Counted from the first letter of the stretch, positions 44,527-53,367 are shown. The stretch is 64,000 nucleotides of DNA from an uncultured Litoreibacter sp. (GCF_947501785.1 NZ_CANMXB010000001.1:682001-746000); one strand, 5' to 3'. The notes: a model not told the origin generated them from the letters alone. A program made the numbers and translations.

Positions 44527-44529
44527 CGC

Positions 44530-46035
44530 ATGGGCGTTCTCTTCAAGCTGCCGCTGTTTGTGGTGCTGATGGCCATCGGCTCGGCTGCCATGTTGGTGCC
44601 GGCAGTCCACGCGCTTGCGCTGGATCTGCACCGCACAGCGCAGCCATTCTTCTATGGTGCCGTTTTGTTCGGGGTGCTTACCGCTCTTATCGGGCTGGCG
44701 ACCTATGACCGCCCGGCCACCAACGTGGCCCGCAACCAGCTTATGACGCTGATCGCGGCCTTCGCGGTGCTGCCGCTGATGCTGGCCGTCCCGATGCGGG
44801 AGGCCATCGGCACCGTTTCGTTCTTTGACGCCTATTTCGAAATGGTGTCTTCGATCACCACCACTGGCGCGTCGCTCTTTGACCCGCCGTCGCAAGTGGT
44901 GTCGCCGATCCATCTTTGGCGCGCCTTGGTGGGGTGGATGGGGGGCTTCTTGATCCTTCTGGCCGCCGTCGCGGTGCTGGCTCCCCTGGCATTGGGCGGG
45001 TTCGAGGTGGTGCGCCCGACCAACAAATCCTCCAACGCCGACAGCGTCATCAGGCGCGCTGATCCGTCGGAACGTATCTTGCGTTACACGTTGCAGCTGT
45101 TTCCGATCTACGCGGGCGCGACCTTGGTGCTTTGGGTTGCACTGGTGGTGGCGGGCACCGGCCCGTTTCTGGGGCTATGTCTGGCGATGTCCACGCTGGC
45201 GACAAGTGGCATCACACCCTCAGGCGGGCTGAACCCGTGGCAGGTGGGCATCTATGCCGAGTTGCTGATTTTCATCTTCCTGTTCATGGCGGTGTCGCGG
45301 CAGGTCTTCACCAATGAGGCGCAGCAGGGGTTCTGGCGGCGGCTGGGCCATGACCGCGAGGTCCGCATGACCTTGCTGATCGTCAGCCTGCTGCCAATGG
45401 TGCTGTTTCTGCGCCACTGGGCCGGCGCGTTTGACGCCGAGGAGCAAGGCGATGTCATGGCGGCCATCCGCGCCTTTTGGGGCGCGCTGTTCACAGTCTT
45501 GTCCTTTCTGACCACAACCGGGTTCGCGTCTCATGATTGGGAAGCCGCACGCGCATGGTCGGGCCTGCCCACGCCTGGGTTGGTGCTGGCCGGGTTGGCG
45601 ATCACCGGGGGCGGGGTGGCAACGACGGCGGGCGGGGTCAAGCTGCTGCGGGTCTATGCGCTGTACAAGCACGGCACACGGGAGATGGGGCGGCTGGTTC
45701 ACCCCAATTCGATCGGCCGTGCCGGCAAGCTGGGACGGGAGGTGCGCCGCGAAGGGGCCTTCATCGCCTGGATTTTCTTCATGCTGTTTGCCCTGACCAT
45801 TGCCGTGGTCATCCTGGGACTGACCGCCACGGGGCTTGATTTCGAGGCCGCAACGGCCTTCGCCATTTCGGCAATTACCACCACCGGCCCGCTGGCAGAT
45901 GTGGCGCTTGAGGAGGTGGCATATACGGATCTTGGGGCCACGGCCAAATCCATCCTGATGGCGGCCATGGTGCTGGGGCGGCTGGAAACACTGGCGATAG
46001 TGGCGATGTTCAACCCTGACTTCTGGCGCTCATAA
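44530..46035 (+). CDS. trkH: Trk potassium uptake membrane subunit TrkH
   Basis: Inner-membrane potassium translocating subunit, 501 residues with about ten to twelve helices. Pore-loop signatures are visible: SSITTTGASLFDPPSQ, MSTLATSGITPSGGLN, FLTTTGFASHDWE and SAITTTGPLADVALEE, the four TTG-type filter segments of the Trk/Ktr family. The GGGVATTAGGVKLLRVYALYK block is also typical. It works with the adjacent TrkA. Confidence 0.95.
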   Translation: MGVLFKLPLFVVLMAIGSAAMLVPAVHALALDLHRTAQPFFYGAVLFGVLTALIGLATYDRPATNVARNQLMTLIAAFAVLPLMLAVPMREAIGTVSFFDAYFEMVSSITTTGASLFDPPSQVVSPIHLWRALVGWMGGFLILLAAVAVLAPLALGGFEVVRPTNKSSNADSVIRRADPSERILRYTLQLFPIYAGATLVLWVALVVAGTGPFLGLCLAMSTLATSGITPSGGLNPWQVGIYAELLIFIFLFMAVSRQVFTNEAQQGFWRRLGHDREVRMTLLIVSLLPMVLFLRHWAGAFDAEEQGDVMAAIRAFWGALFTVLSFLTTTGFASHDWEAARAWSGLPTPGLVLAGLAITGGGVATTAGGVKLLRVYALYKHGTREMGRLVHPNSIGRAGKLGREVRREGAFIAWIFFMLFALTIAVVILGLTATGLDFEAATAFAISAITTTGPLADVALEEVAYTDLGATAKSILMAAMVLGRLETLAIVAMFNPDFWRS

Positions 46036-46186
46036 GTCACGCATTTAGGCGTCTTGACGCATAGGTAAAAAAGGGGGCTGGAAGTTTCCGGCGTCTCGCG
46101 ACATAATTTGGCAAGACCTGGGACAGATGTGCCACCTCAAGTGGCGCGCGACCATCAAATAAGAACCGTTAAAAAGGCATGCTGAT

Positions 46187-46420
46187 ATGGCCGCTGACAA
46201 GCAAAACCTGCAAGACGTATTCCTCAACCATGTGCGCAAGGAAAAGATTCCCGTCACGATCTTCCTGATCAACGGCGTGAAGCTGCAAGGCGTGATCACA
46301 TGGTTTGACAATTTCTGCGTGCTGCTGCGCCGGGATGGGCAGTCTCAGCTGGTGTTCAAGGGCGCCATCTCGACGATCATGCCTTCCGCGCCGATCAGCC
46401 TGTATGAGGGCGAAGAGTAA
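46187..46420 (+). CDS. hfq: RNA chaperone Hfq with KH-to-KG change in Sm2
   Basis: Hexameric RNA-binding protein that pairs small RNAs with mRNAs. The 77-residue protein has the Sm1 motif ([37 protein letters not shown]) with the proximal/distal binding residues mostly intact. In Sm2 the usual YKHAIST reads FKGAIST (residues 57-63), so the His that lines the proximal uridine pocket (His57 in E. coli) is Gly59 here. The short acidic tail YEGEE ends without a long disordered C-terminus. hflX follows directly, as in many proteobacteria. Confidence 0.95.
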   Translation: MAADKQNLQDVFLNHVRKEKIPVTIFLINGVKLQGVITWFDNFCVLLRRDGQSQLVFKGAISTIMPSAPISLYEGEE

Positions 46421-47709
46421 TTCTCGAAACCGAAGAGCGCAGCACCACCCGCGCGTGGGTTCTGCATCCTGACATCAAAGACCGCAGCTCGCCGGATCAT
46501 TCGCGGCGCGACGCGCCTGAGGCCTTGGCCGAGGCCGTGGCTTTGGCTGTGGCATTGCCGGGCTTGGACGTCGTGGGCGATGAGGTGGTGCCGTTGCCCA
46601 AAACGCGGGCAGGGACCTTGTTTGGCTCCGGCAAAATCGAAGAACTGAAACACCGCTTCCATGACAATGAGGTCGAGCTGGTTTTGATCGACGGGCCCGT
46701 GACCCCCGTCCAGCAGCGCAATCTTGAGAAAGAGTGGAAGGTGAAGATCCTCGACCGCACGGGGCTGATCTTGGAAATCTTCTCAGACCGCGCGGCGACG
46801 CGTGAAGGCGTGTTGCAGGTGGAACTGGCCGCCTTGTCCTATCAGCGCACGCGGCTGGTCCGCGCCTGGACCCACTTGGAGCGTCAGCGCGGCGGTCTTG
46901 GCTTTGTCGGCGGGCCGGGTGAGACGCAGATCGAGGCGGACAGGCGCGCGATTGACGAGCGCATTAACAAGATCAAGAACCAGCTCGACAAAACCGTAAA
47001 AACCCGCGAGCTGCACCGCGCGGCACGCGCCAAGGTGCCGTTCCCGATTGTTGCCCTTGTGGGCTACACCAACGCGGGCAAATCCACGCTGTTCAACCGC
47101 CTGACCGGGGCGGATGTGATGGTCAAAGACATGCTCTTTGCCACGCTGGACCCGACCATGCGCTCGGTCGAGCTGCCCGACGGGGTCGAGATCATCATGT
47201 CCGACACGGTGGGCTTCATCTCTGACCTGCCGACGCAACTGGTCGCGGCCTTCCGCGCAACGTTGGAAGAAGTGCTCAGCGCTGATCTGATCCTGCATGT
47301 GCGCGACATTTCGCACGCAGAGACGGACAATCAGGCCACCGATGTGCGCGCCATTCTAGCGGATTTGGGCGTCGATCAGGAGATCAAGACGCTGGAGGTC
47401 TGGAACAAGCTCGACAAGCTTGACGGCAATGACCACGAGAGCCTGTCCAACATCGCGGCCCGCGATGACAGCATTTTCCTCACATCTGCGGTGACCGGCG
47501 CGGGGATGGGACCTTTGCTGGAGGCAATCTCCCGCGAGGTGACTGAGGCCACGACGACGGAGGACATGTTGCTGCCCTTCAGCGAGGGCAAGAAGCGGGC
47601 ATGGCTCTTTGACCAGGAGGTTGTCGACCAAGAAGACGCGACAGAGGACGGTTTCGCCCTATCTGTCACGTGGAGCGCCAAGCAGAAGGCGCGGTTCGAC
47701 AAACTCTGA
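46420..47709 (+). CDS. hflX: GTPase HflX
   Basis: Ribosome-associated GTPase that rescues or splits stalled and hibernating ribosomes. The G domain has G1 GYTNAGKST, G3 DTVGF and G4 NKLD, after the HflX N-terminal domain (KTRAGTLFGSGKIEEL, GERERQL-like ERQRGGLGFVGGPGETQIEADRR). The first canonical codon in frame is TTG at 46525, but the reading frame upstream encodes [20 protein letters not shown], which looks like the HflX N-terminus. I therefore place the start at ATT 46420, overlapping the last base of the hfq stop, with GAGGG 9 nt upstream. The exact start is uncertain. Confidence 0.85.
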   Translation: MLETEERSTTRAWVLHPDIKDRSSPDHSRRDAPEALAEAVALAVALPGLDVVGDEVVPLPKTRAGTLFGSGKIEELKHRFHDNEVELVLIDGPVTPVQQRNLEKEWKVKILDRTGLILEIFSDRAATREGVLQVELAALSYQRTRLVRAWTHLERQRGGLGFVGGPGETQIEADRRAIDERINKIKNQLDKTVKTRELHRAARAKVPFPIVALVGYTNAGKSTLFNRLTGADVMVKDMLFATLDPTMRSVELPDGVEIIMSDTVGFISDLPTQLVAAFRATLEEVLSADLILHVRDISHAETDNQATDVRAILADLGVDQEIKTLEVWNKLDKLDGNDHESLSNIAARDDSIFLTSAVTGAGMGPLLEAISREVTEATTTEDMLLPFSEGKKRAWLFDQEVVDQEDATEDGFALSVTWSAKQKARFDKL

Positions 47710-47719
47710 AAGCGCGCCC

Positions 47720-48121
47720 ATGACTTACCTGTTCCTCTACCTCGTCACCTTCATCCTCTTTCTAGGCATTGATATTCTGGGCCTCGGCGTGGTGGTGAAG
47801 CCCATCTTCGAGAAACATGTGCCTGACCTGCTTTTGGACAGCCCACGCATCGGGCCTGCTTTGGTATTTTACGCGTTCTACGTCGCGGGGCTGGTTTGGT
47901 TCGTCTCCGCACCCGCCTTGGCGGGAGACAAAAGCCTGTGGTGGGTTGCCGGCAACGCGGCGATCATCGCAGGCATTGGGTTCGGGACCTACGAGTTCAC
48001 CTCTCTGGCGGTCACGAAGGGCTGGAGCTGGGAAATCGTTGCGGTGGACCTGTCATGGGGCATTGCCATGACCACAACATCTGCTGTGGCCGGTGTGGCG
48101 GTGATACGCTGGTTCAGCTGA
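47720..48121 (+). CDS. DUF2177 family membrane protein
   Basis: 133-residue inner-membrane protein from the ATG at 47720 (MTYLFLYLVTFILFLGIDILGLGVV). Four helices are visible; conserved DUF2177 features are FLGIDILGLGVVVKPIF near the start, the AYG-type tract (here GFGTYEFTSLAVTKGW) and VDLSWGIAMTT at the end. Function unknown. It follows hflX by 10 bp on the same strand. Confidence 0.85.
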   Translation: MTYLFLYLVTFILFLGIDILGLGVVVKPIFEKHVPDLLLDSPRIGPALVFYAFYVAGLVWFVSAPALAGDKSLWWVAGNAAIIAGIGFGTYEFTSLAVTKGWSWEIVAVDLSWGIAMTTTSAVAGVAVIRWFS

Positions 48122-48139
48122 GGTTTTGCGCCGCGTGTG

Positions 48140-48200
48140 CCACGCGTCGCGATGCTGGGGCTCTGCCCCAGACCCCGAGGTATTTCTGAAACAATGATGG
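48140..48200 (+). repeat. Hairpin plus copy of the dispersed motif
   Basis: An inverted repeat CTGGGGCTCTGCCCCAG is followed closely by CCGAGGTATTTCTGAAACAA-TGA, between DUF2177 and the histidine phosphatase gene. The combination of GC hairpin and GAGGTATTT core parallels the 59430-59490 copy. Confidence 0.5.
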
Positions 48201-48202
48201 AG

Positions 48203-48739
48203 TTAGGCCGTAAGCTCGACGATGTCACAATTGTTGGGGTCAATGCCTGTCAGCTCCCGGATCACATGGCCATGGCAGACAACCGCAAGCGGGCGCGTTT
48301 GCCGGGCGTGAAGCGCCCGGGCAAGGCGGGCCATGCGGGCGGCAAAGATGTCTTGCGGCTCGACCGGTACGCCATATTCGTTCTCGGGGCCCTGATGCCA
48401 CCAAATCTGTGGCAGGTGATCGAATGTCATGTCCGGGAAGCTTCGCGACAGGCGCGACGGGCTGATCCCGATATCGCAGCTATGGCCCAGATGCTCGCGG
48501 GTTTCCGGCTCGACGGAAATCTGGCGCTGCGGGAAGATCAGCCGCGCGGTTTGGATGGCGCGGGTGAGCGGCGAGCAAAGGATGTCTTCGATGCCCAACG
48601 CCGCCGCCCGCGCGCGGGTGGCGCGTGCCTGCGATTGGCCCAGCTCGGTCAATGGCGCGTCAAAGATCATCGGATCGCCCGCGCCGGTGAAGGCCGCGTT
48701 GAATTCTGATTGCCCGTGGCGGATCAGATGGATGGTCAT
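48203..48739 (-). CDS. Histidine phosphatase (phosphoglycerate mutase-like) family protein
   Basis: 178 residues from the ATG at 48739 (MTIHLIRHGQSEFNAAFTG). The catalytic RHG motif, the LTELGQSQARATRARA segment, the second-Arg region CSPLTRAIQTARLIF and the late catalytic His in VVCHGHVIRELTG are all present. The substrate is unknown. It overlaps the penicillin acylase gene by 4 bp (ATGA) and so is probably translated with it. Confidence 0.88.
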   Translation of the reverse strand: MTIHLIRHGQSEFNAAFTGAGDPMIFDAPLTELGQSQARATRARAAALGIEDILCSPLTRAIQTARLIFPQRQISVEPETREHLGHSCDIGISPSRLSRSFPDMTFDHLPQIWWHQGPENEYGVPVEPQDIFAARMARLARALHARQTRPLAVVCHGHVIRELTGIDPNNCDIVELTA

Positions 48740-51201
48740 GGGGCGGGCGTCAACGTGTTGATGCCGACGGCACCCGCGCGAGCCAGATCGGGGTCCAGCG
48801 ACATAGGGATATATTCGCCGCGCCGCCACAACACGCCCAGATCGTCGTAATGGCGTGAAATCGGGTGGCCAGACTGCCCCGTGGCCATCACAAAGACCGA
48901 GCTGTCGGGATCAGCGAAGTCATAAACCCCGCGATAGCCAGCGGCATGCACGTTCTGGAACGGATCGGGGCCGGTGCCGGACGTGCGGCCCCTGAGCAAT
49001 GTATTGTCGCCGCCGGAGGTCGATTGGCGAATGTTGACGAACAGGCTGAGGCCGGGGATCGTGCCCAACACCTGATGGTCATGAGTCGCCTCATGCGCGT
49101 CGCCCCAGCGCCAGCTTTCGACATTGGGTCCGTATTTCTCTGACAACCAGATCAGGGCTTCGTCCAGCGCCTGGCGGGATGTGTCGGTGCAGGTCTCGGC
49201 GGCCGCCGACTGGATGACGTCGCACCAGATGGACGCGCCGCCTGCGTCGCGGAAGACGCGTTCGATGAACAGCGGCTCGACATGGCTGAACTCGGATGAC
49301 AGCGGCCCGATCTCGTCGCGGATCAGGCGTTGCTGCAATGTGCGCATCCAGGTGGCGTAGATCAGCGGTTCAGGCAGATGCTCCGACATCTCGCCGTTCC
49401 AGCTGGCCATCAGCTCCAGCGCTTGCTGGCGGCGGCGCTCGGGCGTGCCGTCAGGAGCGGCCTCGCCTGTGAACCACAGATCGCCCGCAATCAGCGGCAG
49501 CAGCGACCGCGCGGTGAAGGAAACCGTGTCCAGCTGCGCCTCGATAAAGCTTTCGCGGGTGTGCACCTGCCGGTTCAGCATCAGCCGCCGCCAGCGTTGC
49601 ACCCGCTGCGTGTCGCCATAGGTGTAGCTGACATGGTCCGGGAAGGGGCGTTGCACCGTCTTGTTGTTGGTGTTGCCGACAATGCCGCCCGTGGGGCGTA
49701 CAAAAAGCGGGTTCGATGCATCGGGCATCACGCCTTGCCAGCGGTTCTGCGCCAGCCAGCCGGGCGAGGGGATGCGGCCGCGTGACTGATGCGCAGGGTT
49801 GCGGCGGGGAATGTGACCGATGGTCTTCAGCGCCACGTCGTTCAGGTCCGCCATGGTCAGGTTTTGCGCGGGCGCCACGTAGTCCTTGGTGGCGTCGATC
49901 ATCTCCGGAATGGAGCCCGCCTTCATGATCTTCAGCGCGGCCTGGAGGGAGGTGTTGCGATCCGTCAGCACCGTCCAGCCCAAAGCGGTGACATGCCCGG
50001 CAGGGGTGACGGTTCCGAGGTTGAAGTGCTGACCAGGCAAGATGGGGCCGTTGTCGCTCCATTGCATGTCGATGGTGACGGGGGTGTCGTCGGCCACCTG
50101 AATGATGGATTGGCGGGTGCGGAACGGCTTGAACCCGTCGGGCGTTTGGTATTCGCGCGGGTTGTCTGGGTTGAGCTGTTCAATGAACACGTCTTGATCG
50201 TCCACATAGGCCGTGGTCAGGCCCCAGCCTGTGCGGTTGGATCGGCCGGTCAGCACCACAGGCATGCCGGGGATGGTGCCGCCAATAACCCCGCCGGTCT
50301 GCAACTCAAGCCGCGCCAGGTACCAGATTGACGGCGCGCTGAGGCCCAGATGCGGATCGTTGGCCAGCAATGTGCCCCCCGCAGCGGAGCGGTCAGGCGC
50401 GGCCGCAAATCCGTTGGAGGCCCCCGCGAGCGCGCGGTTCTTGACCGGGTTCAACGGATCGCGGGCCCCGGACGTGTTCGCCGCAAAGCGCGGCAGATCG
50501 GCGTCGGGGAAAAGGGCTGCAAAATCCAGCTCCGCGATGCCCTGCGACGGGTCGTCGGGCAGCAGGTCGGCGACGCGTTCAGGAGGCAGGGCCAGGGACG
50601 CGCGCGCGCGGATCACCTCTTCGCTGAGATGGCCGGACAATTGCAGCGCCATGATCTTGACGATGGCGATGCTGTCAGCAGGTTGCCAAGGCGCGATGTC
50701 GGGTGTGAACAGGAAAAATTCCGGCGCGCCGCGGCCCAAGGCCTGCTCGTTCACCGTGCGCAGCCACGAATTCACGCCGGCGGCATAGGCGTTCAGCATC
50801 GCCGTCGTCTCGGCGTCCTGCGCGGCGACAGAGCGTTGCGCGTGGCCGTAAATGTCGAGGCGGCGCAGCAGTTCATCCGTCTTGACCGTGCGGGTGCCAA
50901 ATAGCTCTGACAGGCGGCCCTGCGCGGTGCGGCGCAGCATCGTCATCTGCCACAAACGGTCCTGGGCATGGGCGAAGCCAAGGCCGTAAAACACGTCCTC
51001 GTCCGTCTGGCCAAAGATATGCGGGACGCCGGAATTGTTGCGCACAATCTCGACCGGGGCGGAGATGCCGGGCACCTCAAAGGACGCGCCATAATCAGGC
51101 AGTGACCGCGACGCGAGATAATACACCGCCAGCACGGCAAGCAGGACTAGCAACGCCAAGCCCAAAAACAGTCGCATAGACCATCGAAACAAAGCTGCCA
51201 T
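48736..51201 (-). CDS. Penicillin acylase family N-terminal nucleophile hydrolase
   Basis: Ntn-hydrolase precursor of 821 residues from the ATG at 51201 (MAALFRWSMRLFLGLALLVLLAVLAVYYL), whose N-terminus is a signal anchor, so it acts in the periplasm. The alpha-chain part shows GVPHIFGQTDEDVFYGLGFAHAQDRLWQM. The autocatalytic serine is likely Ser262 in ALAGASNGFA, followed by the beta-chain block LLANDPHLGLSAPSIWYLARL and GMPVVLTGRSNRTGWGLTTAYVDDQDV. Relatives cleave N-acyl homoserine lactones or beta-lactam side chains; the substrate here is not known. Confidence 0.9.
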   Translation of the reverse strand: MAALFRWSMRLFLGLALLVLLAVLAVYYLASRSLPDYGASFEVPGISAPVEIVRNNSGVPHIFGQTDEDVFYGLGFAHAQDRLWQMTMLRRTAQGRLSELFGTRTVKTDELLRRLDIYGHAQRSVAAQDAETTAMLNAYAAGVNSWLRTVNEQALGRGAPEFFLFTPDIAPWQPADSIAIVKIMALQLSGHLSEEVIRARASLALPPERVADLLPDDPSQGIAELDFAALFPDADLPRFAANTSGARDPLNPVKNRALAGASNGFAAAPDRSAAGGTLLANDPHLGLSAPSIWYLARLELQTGGVIGGTIPGMPVVLTGRSNRTGWGLTTAYVDDQDVFIEQLNPDNPREYQTPDGFKPFRTRQSIIQVADDTPVTIDMQWSDNGPILPGQHFNLGTVTPAGHVTALGWTVLTDRNTSLQAALKIMKAGSIPEMIDATKDYVAPAQNLTMADLNDVALKTIGHIPRRNPAHQSRGRIPSPGWLAQNRWQGVMPDASNPLFVRPTGGIVGNTNNKTVQRPFPDHVSYTYGDTQRVQRWRRLMLNRQVHTRESFIEAQLDTVSFTARSLLPLIAGDLWFTGEAAPDGTPERRRQQALELMASWNGEMSEHLPEPLIYATWMRTLQQRLIRDEIGPLSSEFSHVEPLFIERVFRDAGGASIWCDVIQSAAAETCTDTSRQALDEALIWLSEKYGPNVESWRWGDAHEATHDHQVLGTIPGLSLFVNIRQSTSGGDNTLLRGRTSGTGPDPFQNVHAAGYRGVYDFADPDSSVFVMATGQSGHPISRHYDDLGVLWRRGEYIPMSLDPDLARAGAVGINTLTPAP

Positions 51202-51282
51202 TGGTATTCCTGCCCTTGACCCTCGGTGTGGGGTGTACCATCCCTTAGCCGCGACATTCAATCAATCAGCGAGGCGTATGGC

Positions 51283-52158
51283 ATGGCGAAGGTAAGTTTT
51301 CTGGGGCTAGGGGTCATGGGCTATCCGATGGCCGGCCATTTGGTCAAAGCGGGCCACGAGGTCACCGTCTACAACCGCACCACAGCCAAGGCGGAAGCCT
51401 GGGCCAGCGAGCATGGCGGCGCGTTTGCGCGCACCCCGCGCGAGGCGGCGGAAGGCGCGGAATTCGTGATGGCCTGCGTGGGCAATGACGACGACCTGCG
51501 CTCGGTCTGTTTGGGCGATGATGGCGCCTTGGCTGGCATGGCTGCGGGCACGGTCTTCGTCGATCACACCACGGTGTCGGCAGAGGTCACGCGCGAGCTG
51601 TACGCGGCTTCTGACGCCAAGCAGGTCAGCTTCGTCGACGCGCCGGTCTCCGGCGGGCAGGCAGGGGCCGAGAACGGCCAGTTGGGCGTGATGTGTGGCG
51701 GCGATGAGGGCGCATACGCCCGCGCTGAGCCGATCATTGACGCCTATGCCAAGGCCTGCAAACGGCTGGGCGAAAGCGGGGCAGGGCAATTGACCAAGAT
51801 GGTCAACCAGATCTGCATCGCGGGTCTGGTGCAGGGCCTGTCCGAGGGGCTGCATTTCGCCGAGAAGGCGGGTTTGGACGGCAAGGCCGTGGTCGAGGTC
51901 ATCAGCCAAGGCGCCGCCGGATCATGGCAGATGTCAAATCGCTACGAGACCATGGTGGACGGGGAGTTCAACCACGGCTTCGCCGTCGACTGGATGCGCA
52001 AGGATCTGGGGATTTGCCTGGATACGGCGGATGAAAACGGCGCGTCACTGCCTGTCACCGCACTGGTGGATCAGTTTTACAAGGACGTTCAGAAGCAGGG
52101 CGGCGGCCGGTGGGATACCTCATCGTTGATCGAGCGGCTGCGGAAGCTGGATGGTTGA
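51283..52158 (+). CDS. NAD(P)-dependent beta-hydroxyacid dehydrogenase
   Basis: 291 residues from the ATG at 51283. N-terminal Rossmann motif: VSFLGLGVMGYPMAGHLVKAGHEVTVYNRT. The substrate loop VDAPVSGGQAGAENGQLGVMCGG and the catalytic Lys region GAGQLTKMVNQICIAGLVQGLSEGL define the 3-hydroxyisobutyrate / tartronate-semialdehyde reductase family. The C-terminal KDLGICLDTADENGASLPVT is typical. The exact substrate (3-hydroxyisobutyrate, 2-hydroxy-3-oxopropionate or similar) cannot be chosen from sequence. Confidence 0.9.
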   Translation: MAKVSFLGLGVMGYPMAGHLVKAGHEVTVYNRTTAKAEAWASEHGGAFARTPREAAEGAEFVMACVGNDDDLRSVCLGDDGALAGMAAGTVFVDHTTVSAEVTRELYAASDAKQVSFVDAPVSGGQAGAENGQLGVMCGGDEGAYARAEPIIDAYAKACKRLGESGAGQLTKMVNQICIAGLVQGLSEGLHFAEKAGLDGKAVVEVISQGAAGSWQMSNRYETMVDGEFNHGFAVDWMRKDLGICLDTADENGASLPVTALVDQFYKDVQKQGGGRWDTSSLIERLRKLDG

Positions 52159-52253
52159 GGGCAGGCACACAGCCCTCTTTGAAATGTCTGCGCCGGGGAC
52201 AACGTGAACTTTCATTGTGCCTGCTCTAAGGTCTGCCCTTTGACGGATGGAAT

Positions 52254-52280
52254 CCTACGGCACTGTTCTGGTGCCGTAGG
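52254..52280. terminator. Hairpin between convergent genes
   Basis: A perfect 10-bp stem (CCTACGGCAC/GTGCCGTAGG) with a 7-nt loop, placed just past the SRPBCC gene stop and about 95 bp after the dehydrogenase stop. No U-tract on either side. It may serve as a bidirectional 3' end. Confidence 0.55.
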
Positions 52281-52288
52281 AGTGCAAG

Positions 52289-52678
52289 TTAAGCCGCCAA
52301 TGCCTTAGTCATGTCAGCGCATGCGCTGTCCAGCATTGGTTCCATATGGTCGCGCGCATCTGCAGGAAGTAGGTCCACGATCCAATTCAACCGGGTATTG
52401 TCATGATCTTCCTCCAACTGCATGGTCGCCACATGAAAATCCATGTTCAATGGTGAGCTGGTGATAGCGTAAACCACACGTTTCAACTCGTGATCCACGC
52501 TCACTATTTTTTCGGTCAGCTCGCCGCCACCCTCCAGCATGCAAACGCGAGAATCACCTTCTTGTATGCTGGACGCCAGGAACCCGATCAAATCTGAGAT
52601 CCGACCCGTGTCTGAGACTTTTTCCCAGACTTTAGAGATAGGGGCGTTGATGGTGATGGTTTTTGAAATTGTTGTCAT
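52289..52678 (-). CDS. SRPBCC (START-like) family protein
   Basis: 129 residues with the SRPBCC/polyketide-cyclase-like fold: ITINAPISKVWEKVSDTGRISDLIGFL at the start, a central beta-sheet (VCMLEGGGELTEKIVSVDHELKRVVYAI), and a C-terminal helix. Such proteins bind hydrophobic ligands in a deep cavity. Divergent from a TetR regulator, with paired palindromes in the gap, so it is almost certainly its target. Codon composition appears less GC-biased than in the surrounding housekeeping genes. Confidence 0.85.
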   Translation of the reverse strand: MTTISKTITINAPISKVWEKVSDTGRISDLIGFLASSIQEGDSRVCMLEGGGELTEKIVSVDHELKRVVYAITSSPLNMDFHVATMQLEEDHDNTRLNWIVDLLPADARDHMEPMLDSACADMTKALAA

Positions 52679-52697
52679 ATTCGATTTCTCCTTATCA

Positions 52698-52738
52698 AGA
52701 CAGGTGTCTAGATATCCTCTAGCTAGACACCTGTCTAG
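52698..52738. promoter_or_regulatory. Paired palindromic operators between SRPBCC gene and tetR
   Basis: Two dyads, AGACA-GG-TGTCT (52698-52709) and CTAGACA-CC-TGTCTAG (52723-52738), have centres 27 bp apart. They also form a larger perfect inverted repeat of 14-bp arms (52698-52711 and 52723-52736) with an 11-bp spacer. The location, between the two divergent start codons, fits autoregulation and repression by the adjacent TetR protein. Confidence 0.8.
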
Positions 52739-52770
52739 TATTGAGTTACCCTTTTCGAAAGGAGACGACC

Positions 52771-53367
52771 TTGGCCCGTGCTAAGAATTATGACCGAGAA
52801 AAAGCCGTTGAAGCAGCCATGCTCGCATTCTGGAAAAAGGGATACGGGGCACTTGGCGTTCGCGAGATAGAGAGCGAAACCTCAATTAACAGGTTTGCCT
52901 TACAGACGGATTTTGGCGGTAAACAAGGTCTTTTTCTCGAAGCATTGCAAAAGTATCTGGAAATCTCCGATGAGACAGCACTAAAGCCCCTGCAGTCAGG
53001 CGGGCTTACCGCGTTGATCTCATTCTTCCGGCAACTCGCACATGGAGAGGCCGAAGATCCGCGTGATGGGGGGTGCCTCATGGTTAACACGGTTATCGAA
53101 AACGCGAATTTGGGTATCGACGATGTCAGTGAACTCACCGCCAGGCACTACAGCAATATGCAGCGTATGTTTGAGCTGGCGCTTGGTTGGGCCCAAGAGG
53201 AAGGAGAGCTAGCTCACGACTTTGATTTGTCATCCGCTGCAAAGATGTTGCTGACATTCGCGATGGGCGTCGAGGTCTATGTGCGCATGAATGGAACTGT
53301 GAGTGCCGCGTCTGCACAGGTTGAGTTTCTCGTTTCCCAAATCGAAAGCTGGCGGCTGAAAAAGTAG
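52771..53367 (+). CDS. TetR/AcrR family transcriptional regulator
   Basis: About 198 residues from TTG at 52771, 5 nt after an AAGGAGA ribosome site; the frame further upstream overlaps the operator region. The N-terminal helix-turn-helix is YDREKAVEAAMLAFWKKGYGALGVREIESETSINRFALQTDFGGKQGLFLEAL, with the typical TetR spacing. A C-terminal ligand domain of the TetR_C type follows (DDVSELTARHYSNMQRMFELALGWAQEEGEL). It probably represses itself and the SRPBCC gene through the paired palindromes. The inducer is unknown. Confidence 0.9.
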   Translation: MARAKNYDREKAVEAAMLAFWKKGYGALGVREIESETSINRFALQTDFGGKQGLFLEALQKYLEISDETALKPLQSGGLTALISFFRQLAHGEAEDPRDGGCLMVNTVIENANLGIDDVSELTARHYSNMQRMFELALGWAQEEGELAHDFDLSSAAKMLLTFAMGVEVYVRMNGTVSAASAQVEFLVSQIESWRLKK

